From: Dastarcus helophoroides
Taxonomy: Eukaryota; Arthropoda; Insecta; Coleoptera; Bothrideridae
Reading direction: 5' to 3'
DNA: 64,000 nucleotides
Assembly (NCBI GenBank): GCA_028583605.1
Contig: CM053330.1
Location: forward strand, 28,594,598-28,658,597
The notes under the pieces were generated by a model. It saw nothing but the letters and a program-made list of their open reading frames with translations. It was not told where the DNA came from and did not search any database. Both the position numbers and the translations under genes were made by a program. This document shows positions 34,251 through 45,800 of the stretch, in pieces; positions within the stretch are counted from its first letter, which is position 1; every line of letters begins with the position of its first letter.

Positions 34251-34822
34251 ATGGCCAAATCCAAGAACCACACAAATCACAACCAAAGTGAGTACATGTT
34301 TCAAAAATTTTGTTATCAATGTCGAATATGTATTTTGTTTTAGACCGCAAGGCTCATCGTAACGGCATCAAGAAGCCAAAGTCGTTCAGACACGAATCAA
34401 CCCTTGGTGTAAGTTTCTGATAATTTATATAAGTTGTCTTCCATTATTTCAGTTGGTTTCAGTTTTACTATTCCTTTTTTTAGTTTTGCCCAGCCCTCCA
34501 AAGTCCCTTCCTTATTTTAACTCTCTTACGTTTCCCATGGATTTTGACCCAATTTCATTATTTTCATCAAACTCATATTAAAATTTAAAAACTTTTGATC
34601 AGAGCAGTTTCTTTTATTTGCAATTGAAGAGTCCTCTGCTTTTATGTTTTCTGTTTAATTTAAGTAGTGTTGGGACAGGTTTGATGCAAAGTTTCTTTTT
34701 TTGTCTAGATGGATGCCAAATTTTTGAAGAACCAAAGGTTTTCCAAAAGGCACAACCTGAGCACAAGCCAACAGCTGAAGAGAGCTGCCCAGCGAAAGGC
34801 CGAAAGGGAAGCTAAGAAATAA
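34251..34822 (+). CDS. RpL29: Ribosomal protein L29 (eL29)
   Basis: Three coding exons: 34251-34287, 34344-34408 and 34709-34822; introns are 56 and 300 nt. They sum to 216 nt, 71 aa, the short form usual in insects (about 76 aa in Drosophila). The N-terminus MAKSKNHTNHNQNRKAHRNG is nearly invariant in eukaryotes. It is followed by IKKPKSFRHESTLGMDAKF, LKNQRFSKRHN and a lysine/arginine-rich end (RAAQRKAEREAKK). It is a small basic protein of the 60S subunit. A 3' splice site (TTTTCAG, ending 34237) just before the ATG suggests a 5'-UTR intron, common in ribosomal protein genes. A polyadenylation signal follows 20 nt after the stop. Confidence 0.96.
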
Positions 34823-34841
34823 ATGTTTTAAGTACAATTAA

Positions 34842-34847
34842 AATAAA
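34842..34847 (+). terminator. RpL29 polyadenylation signal
   Basis: AATAAA 20 nt after the RpL29 stop, inside TTAAAATAAAGTTAG. The position implies a 3' UTR of only some 40 nt, typical of ribosomal protein mRNAs. Confidence 0.75.
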
Positions 34848-36823
34848 GTTAGATTTAACAACAATGTTTTGTTTTATTCTGTTCTGTATGTATTGTAACG
34901 TTTAATTATTGTTGTGGGAAGTGTTCTTCCATTATATTTAGAAGAGAAGCTTGAATTATGAAAATTCCATAAAGAGTTTAATTTTAAACTGAAATATTCA
35001 GGCAGTAGAGTAATTTTTTGTTCATTAGTAAGACCTATTGTGGAAAAACTAAAATTCAACTTTTCTGTCAATTTTGGGTAAGTTTGAAATTAAAATACAA
35101 ATAAAATATTTTTTTAAACATTTAGAACTTTCTAATGCACAGACCAATAGGTTTGAACATTTATTAGATTCGAAGTTTGGAAACCAAATACTGGTTTCGA
35201 TCTTGTTAGATATCAGTTTAGTATATCCAACTCGAATGCTAACAAATGTTCCGACAAGTAAGTACTAGAACTTTGTTTAATTAGAGTTGAAAATTATTAT
35301 ACTTTCATTGTATGGTAAGGGTTTGGGGTAAGGGTTATTTAAACAGAAAGATACTGCCAAATCTAACAATAGAGCACAGAAATTTTCAGATTAAAGTAGA
35401 AGTTTCTTTTTAACAAGATTATGACGTTTCTGATTATGGAGAAATAATTTTATATCTGAATATAGCTATTAATGTAACCAGATTATTATGCGATTTATAA
35501 TAATCGAGGACGTTGCCAGGCGACGAGACGTTAGCAGAGTCGTCTGGCCACGTCCGAGATTGTTTAAATAGCTAATAATCGAGTTACATTCAAAGCCTAA
35601 TCGTATTATTGACAACGATGACATAAAAAAATCAACAAACTTTTAAAATAAAATTTGTAATTACGGTGTTGTGATAGGTAACTAACAGATTATAATTATA
35701 ACTAACGTATTATTTGCTACTAAGTTATTTTGAAGCTGCTAAATATTATGAGGATAATAATTAACAATAAAGATTTAATTTTAAGGACATTTAATTTTCA
35801 ATGATACGATAAAGATTTTAATGTTGGCAGATTTTTTAGTCGCTCATTTACCGGTTAGCAAGTTAACATATCATTGTCAATTCTGTGGTTACAGGATAAA
35901 AGTGCTTAAGTAATAATTTATATATTTGAGATATTGACAAAAGAAAACTTGCTCGTATTTTGATAAATATTAAAAATTTAAGAATGCTCATGTAAAATTT
36001 CTTTTATTTGATAGACGGGGCACTTAGATGTTTCGTCCCCTCAGAGGCGTACAGTGTAAAATAATGGTGGCAAGTCGATTTTCTCAAAAAGTTGACTTAA
36101 GCAGTTCTACCCTGAAACCACAGAATTATTTGATTGTCCGCTTCAAAATTGTTCATGTGTGGCAAGCCTTAAGAATTCTCTTTATTTGCTTCCATCGAAT
36201 TATCGCACCTGTCACTTTGGGTTGAATTTGTTCTTCAAAATTTTCTTCTTTGCGTCAAACAATTTTACCAACGATAAACATCGCATGTTACCAAATTCTG
36301 ATTCAAAAGATCTACTGGGATAATATAACAGGCGAAAAGAAATGTTTGAATTTGTTCCTGGTTTTTATTAAATTTAAATTGCTATTTTCTAATCATGTTT
36401 ACTAAACATGAAGAGATCTGATAATTTAAAAAAAATTAAAACAATGACTTTAATCACTTTGACAGTTCGCATCGTTGCCATCTTGGGTACAAAATTCCCC
36501 AGAATCCTAACCAATTATCAAAAATATTCTATGTTCCATGGACGTTGTATGGAAGTTGTGCTTTGCCTTTTCGCCAAACTAAATTGAATATCTGTTTCCG
36601 TCAAAAAAACTCAACTTTTCACCAAAAGTCAAAATCTTTGGACGCAGGATAAATACCCCCACAGAGCTGTCTACTCAACAAACCCCCAATACCCACATTT
36701 GATTGTGATAAAATAAAGCATAATGTTTACTGTTAACCAAAGAACACCAGTTTTTAGCCGCTAAGACCGTGTACGCAGAAAGTAGTGCAAAATGTGATAA
36801 AAGTCCTAAATATTCAGCGTAAG
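34848..36823. other. Intergenic DNA between RpL29 and RPRD2
   Basis: This contains the 120-bp palindrome at 35471-35590 and otherwise unremarkable AT-rich sequence. The last ~300 bp before 36824 should hold the RPRD2 promoter and 5' UTR. No TATA box is clear. The open frame at the start of RPRD2 extends upstream of the first ATG but without an earlier in-frame ATG. Confidence 0.5.
35471..35590. repeat. 120-bp palindrome with a GC-rich core
   Basis: The two 60-nt halves are inverted copies at roughly 80 percent identity. AATGTAAC starts at 35471 and its complement ends at 35590; GATTATTA pairs with TAATAATC; and the GC-rich core GGACGTTGCCAGGCGAC (35508-35524) pairs with GTCGTCTGGCCACGTCC (from about 35539). 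The core stands out against AT-rich surroundings. It looks like a small MITE or a strong RNA hairpin; no target duplication was recognised. Confidence 0.8.
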
Positions 36824-39800
36824 ATGGGCACGCAGACCGTTACCGCGGACCAAGAATTCGATGTGTTACAGTTCGAAAAAAAGTTAACATCGCTGAAAGA
36901 TTCCCAAGAGAGCATCAATTCCTGTTGCCAGTGGTGCCTTAGCAACCGTCAACATCATAAGAAGATAGTTAATTCGTGGCTCAACGTTCTTAAGAGGGTT
37001 AAGGTTGAGCACAGGTTGACGTTGTTTTATTTGGCGAATGATGTTATTCAGTACTCGAAACGGAAGCACTATGAGTACGTGGAAAGCTGGGGCACGGCCC
37101 TGCAGAAAGCAACCACTATGGTCAGGTAAGTCAACAGATAGTAAGATTATGTTTTAGTAATTAAGTCCAGTGGTGGCATGAAAGTAAGAAACTTTCTTAA
37201 TTTGATAGGGAAAAGAAGGAAGTTGCTTAAATTTGTGGTTTGTGGCTGCAATTTTGTTAATTTCATCATTGAATATGTACTTCCCTAAAGCATGGGCTTT
37301 TGATGTCATTTATATTGATATTCAAATAGTAGTGAGGTAGATCGAACGCTTTTTTTGCTTATCAATTAGATTAGCATAGTTGAGAAGGCCAGTTACGTTG
37401 GTGAAATACATTTACATGCTGTAATTATGTGTTTTAAAGTGGCGAAACCTTTTTCATTTAATTTGTAGTGATTGGATATATCTGAACGGTATAGCCAACA
37501 ACATAAAACTTTTTATTGTTAGATTTGAAACAACTCGATTAATGTTTCTTGCTTTAATCGAGATTTTAGCATTGTAGCTGGGATATATAATTTTCGCGAT
37601 TTTTTCATTTGTCAATAAATCGCCAGTTTTAATCTTGGTATTTTAAAAAATATTATCGAATTTCAAAAAAATTACTACTGTGGCTATCTTTTGGTCGCAT
37701 GGAATTCACATGCTTCCTTCATGGTTCTTACTACCACCTATCACACTGATAAGATGTTTGTATTTTTCTATTACTGTATTTTTAAAGGGAGTTATTTATG
37801 TTTAAAATTTAGGGACGATAAAGTGAAACAAAAGATATTGAGGATATTCAAAATATGGGAGGACAGGTCTGTGTATAATGAAGAATTTATCTCAGATCTC
37901 TGCGGTTTGATTAGTACAACACCGACAGGTTCAAAAAACGATGAACCACACGAATTTCAGGTAATTTGAGCGTTCAGGGTGCTTTTCAATTCCTTGATGT
38001 GACTGTTTTTAGCCAAACTATGTGATTAACAAAATTAAATTATGTTCAAACTTAGAAAGCGATACAGACTTAAAATTAAAACTATTAAAAGAACATAAAC
38101 CTAAGTCAAAAATTTTGGAGACTGATAACTTTTGTAATTCCCTTAAAGGTATGTTTGTATTGTAACTTGTTTTGTTTTGTTTAACTTAAGTGTTTTTTTT
38201 TAGATCGTGCACATTTAGATGATAGTGAAAAAGAAGTAGATACATATGTTAAATATATGGAAGATTATATAAATGCTCTTAAGACAGAAATAAAAAGTAG
38301 GATAACATTAATCTCAGTATTAAAACAGGCTGAGACTCAGCTAGAATCCGATAGGAAGGATGTAAAAATTGTGGCTAATGTAAGTATTATATCATATTTA
38401 TAACTGATTAAATAATAAATACACCAATATGTCTCAAGGCCTATAAATCATTTGGAACGAGAGTTAAGACATTTCAAAAGAAGCTCCAAGAGCATATGAC
38501 TACTCTATCTAGTCCAGTACTGAGCCCTGAATTTGATGCTCCATCTCCAAACTCTGATTCTGATATTGATTTACCAGATAATACAACGGGGCAAACAACT
38601 AAAACTACCACCACAGTGGTCACAACAACGCAAGGTAAGATGCAAATTTGTTATGCATCTATAGTTTAGTGTAAACTTTTTTTTTTAGCATCTGCAGTTT
38701 CTTTTGTAGAAACAATACAGTTTCCCAATGCCAATTATTATAATCCAGTGCCGCCACCAACAACAGAGGCTAGCAATACCTCGATGGTTTCTAATGGATT
38801 TACGAGTTTTATTGGATCAAACTTACCCTTCAATTTACAGGTATTTTTCAACTTAACAACACATAGTGCTCTTGTGCTGGTAACGATTGTATTACATTCT
38901 TACATTATATTGATTATTGGTTGAAGCACTTTATTCAGTCAGCATTTCTAGCAAAAGAAATTGGTACCAGTTTCTGTATCCTTCGTTTTGTATTTCAGCA
39001 AACTAATATTCAGTTTTCACTGAAATTTCAAGTGGCTAGTCACTTATTATTTTTTAAGCTTAAAATCAAAATTCTGTGTAGAAAGTCTAAATTATGAGGG
39101 AATATTTAGGTAAAAGATGAAATTTAGAAATAACGTTCGAAAAATCTTCGAAGTTTCTCAATCAGTGGGGCGCATAAAGACAGGGAGGTCCAATGCGTTT
39201 GGACTTTTTTTTAAATTTTGTTTTTGACTTTCAATTTATTTTCAAAATGTAGAAGTTTGAGAAGGGTTTAAAATTTCCCAAAATTTCGACTGTTTTTTAT
39301 AGATTTCCATTTTTTTAAATTTTGACTCATAAAAATTTTGGTATTTCTTGAAAATTTCAATTTTTTTAATATGGACATTTCTTCAAAATGTCGACTTTTT
39401 TAAAATAGTCGTTTTTTCAAATTTTCGATTTTTTAAAAATATTAACCTTTTTTCAAAATTGCAATTTGATTTCTGAGAATTGGTACGACTTTTTGAAATT
39501 TCAATTTTTAAACGTCAAAATTTTAAGCTTTCTTGTAATTTTCCGCAATTTTTTAACATTTTCGAATTTTTGTTTTGAATGTTCGACAATTTTTGATAAT
39601 TTAGATGTTTTTTAAATTTAGACATCGTTTCATTCGCCTTTTTTGAAATTTTCGATTTTTTAAAAATGTTAAAATTTTTTAAAATGTCGAAGATCTTTAA
39701 AAATTTTGACATTTATGTTAAAAACTTCGACGTTCTTTAAAAATTCGTCTGTTTTTCAAACTTTCGATTTTTTCGAAAATTTAGAATCTCGAAATTTGCT

Positions 39801-42800
39801 TTTTTCATTTTTTTTAAATTTTTGTTTTACATGTTTAAATGTTTTAAATTTTCGATGTTTTCGCAAATTTTATCTTTTCAAAATTTTGACTTTTTTAAAC
39901 ATTTTGAATTTTTTAAAAATTAGATATTTCGAAATTTGGTCCTTTTTGAATATTTTAAATATTTTAAAAAATTGAATTTAAAATTTTGATTTTTTTTGGA
40001 AAATTTCATCTGATAATTTCAATATTTTCAGAAATGTCAGATTTTCACATTTTCATTTTTCATTCGCCTTTTTTAAAATTTTCGATTTTTTAAACTTTCG
40101 ATTTTTTGAAAATATTGAAATTTTTTAAAATTTCGAATATTTTTGAAAATTTTGACATTTTTTTTGAAAATAACTATCAAGATTTATAATTTAAAAAAAT
40201 CTAACTTTTTTTTATTTTCTACCATTTTAAAAATTTAATTTTTTTAAAATTTCCAATCTTCAAATTCTTGACTTTTATATTAAAAACTTCGACGTTTTCG
40301 AACATTTTGAAAATTTGAAATCTTCTTGAAATTGGCCTTTCTAATTTTTTTTTTAATTTTAAATTTTCGATGTTTTCGCAAATTTTATCTTTTCAAAATT
40401 TTGACTTTTTTAAACATTTTGAATTTTTTAAAAATTAGATATTGTTTCGAAGTTTGGCCCTTTTCAAAATTTCTAATTTTTTAAAAAAATTGAGTGTTTA
40501 AATTTCGATTTTTTTTGGAAAATTTCATCTTTTCTAATTTCCATATTTTTAAAAAGGTCAGATTTTCACATTTTCAAAATTCTTCTATTTTCCAAAGTTT
40601 ATGCTTGTAAAAATTTGTAATTTTCTGAAAGTTCTGTTGTTTACTAAAAAAGTTAAATTATTTTGAAAATTTAGCCATTTTTTTATAGTTTTGACTTTAT
40701 TTCGAGTGATTATTTTTGAAATTATCGACTATTTTTAAAAATTCTATTTTTTTTTAAACCCTGACTTGAAATATAATATTTATTTTTTTAGTTTTTTAAA
40801 ATGTAGGCTTTTTTGAAAATTTTGATTTTTTTCAAAACTCGAAATTTTGGACCATTTTTAAAAATTTTGACTTTTTTTTGAAGTATAAGTTTTTTAAATC
40901 TCGACGTTTTTAAACATTTTAACTGGAAAAAAAATTTTCGAAGTGTATTTTTTTAAATATTCTGATTTTTTAAAACGATTTCGACTATTTTTCAATCTTA
41001 AAGCTCTTTCGAAAATTTATAATTTCTTGAAAATTTCATTTTTTATTTGAAATTTTAAACTTTCCTTGAAAATTTGGGCATCTTTTTAAATTTTTGAATT
41101 TTTCGGTGATTTAAGTTTCAAAATTTAGACATTTTGAAAATCGCGATAATTTTCAATTTTGAACATTTTTTTCAAAATTTTGCGTTTTTTGCATTTTTGA
41201 CTTTTTTAAAATTTCTACTTTTTATGAAAAAAAAAAATTTTTCTTTAAATGAAATTATTTTGGCTTTTCAAAAATTTTGCCTTTGTTTCTTGAAAATTTC
41301 GATTTTTCAAAGCTCAACATTTTTTCAAAAATTGTCGTTTTTAAAATTGTCGACTATTTTTTAAAATTTTAACCATTTCAGAATTGTGAAATTTTTCAAA
41401 ATTGGTATTTTTCATGATTTATCAAAATTTCAACTTTTTCCTTTTTTTAAATAGTTTTTTTTTGAAAATTTTCCTTTTTTTTATTTTTTAATATTTTTGA
41501 AAATCTTGACATTTCTCAAAATTCCTATTTTTTTTTAAATTAGCTCGGTACCAAAAATTTCGAAAAAGTCGATTTTATTTAAATATTGACATTTTTACAA
41601 AATTTTCCATATTTTTTTTTGAATTTTTTTCAGAATTTCTACTTTATTTGAAAATCTTGCTGATTATACCGGCACACAAAAATAAAAAAATGGTCTGTAC
41701 ATTTGACCAGACCCATCTAGGGGTATGTATTTCGATGCGTCGCATTCGAATCGGAGGTTCGTTTAACCTGCACACCTTCAAAATTTTGAGTAAATTGCAA
41801 AAAAAGCTAAAAATGGCTAAAAATCGCGAAAAATTGCAGTTATACAAACGAGAATGATGTTCTTGTACTAGATCAACTATGTTTCTTATGTATTTCGATG
41901 CCCTGAATCCAAATCTGAAATTGATTTGTCTCGTCAACCCTCCAAATTTAGAGTAAATTGAAAAAGCCCCTGAAAATCGCTAAAAATGGTTAACATTGCA
42001 GTTATGCAAACGAAAAAAATTTTCTCGAATTAGATCAAGTCTCTTTATCATATATTTTGATGCGCTAAATCCAAATCTCAAGTTGATTTAGCTGGTACAC
42101 CCCCTAAATTTAGAGTAAATTGCGCATAACCGATTCAAATCGCTTAAAAACCGTGAAAAATTGCAATTATGCAAACGGAAAAAAGTTGTTAAACTAGATC
42201 AAGTATTTCTCTTGTGTATTTTGATGCGCTAAATCCAAAGTCGGTTTGGCTTGTACAACCTCCAAGTTTTAGTAAATTTAGTAACGCTAAAAACAGCAAA
42301 AAAAAATCGTAAAAATAGTCATGAACTAGTAGATAATGTCAAAAAATAGAATTGTTCTTACAGTAATGAACTAAACACGATTCCTTTCAAATTATACTGT
42401 AACATCTATGGATTGTATTAAAAATTAAAAAAAAAACGACCTTCATTGATTTTACATTATTTTTCGCTTGTATTGACCTCTTTTTTTTCTTCGAATGTTC
42501 TATGCAGTGGGTTTCTCTTTCGTTATTTATTTCTCTCGTTATTTCTCTTTTTAAAGTCCAACAGAAATCTGCATCATGTTGACATTCCATCTTCCTTGAT
42601 ACTGATTTTCCATTTTACTCTCGATGTAGTGAAGGTTTTAAGGAAAGTAGTCAAGAAGAGAGTGAACGAAGTGCAATTTAAGGTTCATCAAACAACCGAA
42701 ATTTTAAAAATTTTTCAGTTATCCTTCAACCAAATTCTCGTGATTTTCACTCTTATTATTTCCCAAAAAACATTTTGAAAACTTTCCCAAGCTGCTTTCT

Positions 42801-45800
42801 CATTGTGACTCATTTTTTTTTTGATGAAATTTTGGTGTTTATGTAAACTTCGAATCTGGATTTTCTAAAATTCCCTTTTTTAACATGACGGCAGGTTTTT
42901 GCTGGACTTTAAAAAAAGACATAACGAGAGAAAATAGTAAACCAAAGAAAAACTCACTGCATAGAACATTAGAAGAAAAGGAGTGTTTGATTCAAGCGAA
43001 GAAAAGTGTAAAATCAATTAAGGTCGTTTTTTTTTAATTTTCAGCACAATCTATTGATGTTATACTATAATTTGAAATGCTTAGTTCATTACTGTAAGTA
43101 AAAACTATGCTATTTTTTGATATTATTTACTACTTCATGACTTTTTAAGATTTTTTGCTATTTTTATCGTTTTTCCGCAATTTACTAAAAGTTGGAGGGT
43201 GTTCACGCCAAACCGACTTAGTGTTTGGATTCAGCGCATCAAAATAAGAGAAATATTGAAAAAAGTGTATAGGAGCTCATAAATATATTTTTCATTATCC
43301 GGGGAGGCTTAACTCAAAAAAGGTTGGGAACCTCTGATTTAGAATTGAAGGTGAAAATTTTTGAAAGGAAAATCAAAAGTTTGAGGAAATATTTGGTGAT
43401 TTCAATTTACGAAAATTCCTTTTTTAATAAATTTCGAGGTTTTTAAATTTCAGTGTTACCAACTGAAAGGTCGACTTAAAATAAAACTACGAGAAAAAAT
43501 TTGAAGGTTTGAGAAAAAAGTAAAGATTTCGGGAAAAGACTCGACATTTCTAAACAAGTTTTTAGTAGAAGTGTAAAGTAAAAATGGAGACGACTTTGGA
43601 ATAAAAAAATGTATTCTCGAAATTTTGCGGATTGAAAATTCGAAATGTAAATTGAGGTTTCCTCAGTAAACTAAAAATTTCGCAAAAAATCATGGCAATT
43701 TCCTCAAAAGATAGTTTTTAAAATTTCTAGTTTAAACTGTAATTTCTAGATTTTAGTAAAAAACTTTTAACATAATTCAACTTTAAAATCGAAATTCCGC
43801 GATAAAATCATAAAAAATGTGTTATTTTTCAGAATTTTAATTCATCTCTGTTTTCGAACAAAACAAATTCACCGGCGTTGCAGACGACTTCGAATCTTAC
43901 AAATTTGACGTCGCTGCTGTCCCAACCACCTCCGCCCCCGGTGGAAACATTGGTGCCGCCACCCGTGACGCCCAGCAGCGCTTACCCTTATACCACGATT
44001 GAACCGCACATACCATTGTTGCCGCCCCCGATGCCCCCATTCAGTACTAAGGAGGACACGAATTACACAAATACGATTTCATACAACTCCACGCCATCTT
44101 ACGGTAAGGTTTCCAAGTCATTTAGAGAATAATTTAAGATTTACCCCACACAAGATGATTAAGAAATTGAAATATGACGTTAAACGTTCAAAAATTTTTA
44201 ATTTTGTTTAAATAGCCTATCATATAGGAGATATACGTCGCTAGCATAGGGTTTATGCACACCTGTAGTAATTTTTATATCTGTCGCTTTCAGTTATCCT
44301 TCTTTTGCAAAAATATGTGTTTCAATGAGCCCCCTGCTTTCTCTAGTTTACCCATTCATGTCCACAGTTGCTTTTTTTATAAGAAACTCGTGGGAAAGCG
44401 CAACGCTTTGTATGGGGTTAAGCAAGTTTTTTTTCTCTATATTCACAAGCGCTGCCCATTTTTCGCCCCTCACTATTGGAATCTCGCTTATTTGAAGAGA
44501 TTTTGGTTAAATTAAAGCAGAGTTGCGTATATTAGTGCCAAATGCAATATTGCTGTAATTTAACCAACATCGTAGCCCTTCAAATGATCGAAATTGGTAA
44601 GGGTCGAAAAATGGCACCCTTTAAAGCTGCCGCCAAAGTTGTACCAAAGCTGAAATAAATCTTGATATGTTTATTATTGCTGTAGGCTCTCGGTCATATA
44701 ATTCTACGGCACCGTACGAACCGACAGAAAAAAACTTCAGCTATAGTACGACGCCATCGGATGGTTTCGACCCTATCAACAATCTGTTTTCTAATGAAAG
44801 TACATTTGAACCTCCAGCTGGGTCAAATCCTTATCCTCCAGCTGCGACCGAAGAGTATAACCCAGAACAGGAGTTGGAAACTTGGGAGAACGACGCCAGT
44901 TGGACGCAACCTCCACCCTTGGATACTGACACGCCGGAAAGTCCTCCTGCTTTCGAAAAGGAATCGTACGTGGAACCCATCGAATATCACGATAACGCTG
45001 TGCAGAGTGGAATAGCGGATGTTGATCATCGAGTTCTGCCCACAGCAGTTCAACCAGGTAGGTGCTATAAGAAATCGTTTAATTTTGTGTCTTCAACAAA
45101 TTTCAACATAATTTCTTGTGTTCTGAAACTGGAAAGAAAATATTCACAATTTTTAAAGAAAAATGTTTTATTGTTTTCTCTCGAAATTTGTTTGCCGCTT
45201 AAATTTATAATTTACAATTTTTTTTAATGGAAATTCTGAAACAAATTAGACTTGCCGGCCACACACCCACGGAATTCAGATCAGGTTTCCGAATCAAAAA
45301 TTCATAATTCAGTCGCTGGTCGCACAAAAGATTTAACTTGTGAAAAAGTACCTCTTTTGTAAGATTATTGAATTTTTTTTAAGAAATTTTCAATTTTTCT
45401 AAAAATTTTGACCATCTTGAAATTTTTATTTGTTTTCAATCTAGAAAGAAAACCAGGGTTTCTAACGGTTATTTGTTTCGTTTTGACATTTGCTTTTTGT
45501 TCTGGGAAAAAAATTATCTCGGTTTGATTTTCATTCTCACGAAACTAATGATTCTTTTAGGTTTTTGATTGACCCAATTATACGTTTTGAAAGCTTCTAT
45601 TTGTATTAGACATTTATTTTCTATTAAAATGACAGTTATGAATCAACCAAAGGAAAAAATCGATTATTTTACATAATTACAGTCAAACCTCCCTACAGTG
45701 AATTCCTAAATCCTACAAAAAAAATCGTTAAATAGATAACTCTGATTATAAATAACACTATTGATCAATTGAACTTTTTCACTGAGCGTTAAAGCTTTTT

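Larger units (their letters stand above)
39150..43336. repeat. Repeat-filled core of RPRD2 intron 6 with hAT-like ends
   Basis: The left edge TTTCTCAATCAGTGGGGCGC resembles the left end of the 55199 element (TTCCCAATCAGTGGGGCGC), and both continue to GGTCCAAT. The right edge GGTTGGGAACCTCTG resembles the right end of that element (GGTTGGAATCCCTG). Between 39210 and 41640 the DNA is a T-rich degenerate repeat (TTTTTAAAATTTTCGA type); after that come the satellite and inverted repeat described separately. The target duplication is not recognisable. It is probably an expanded relative of the 55199 element. Confidence 0.5.

Noticed and set aside
34618..34837. Open frames overlapping the last RpL29 exon on both strands
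   Set aside because: They are out of frame with the clear RpL29 coding sequence and cross its intron.
36785..36823. N-terminal extension of RPRD2 starting at a GTG triplet
   Set aside because: GTG is not a normal start in animals, and the ATG at 36824 gives a CID protein of usual N-terminal length.
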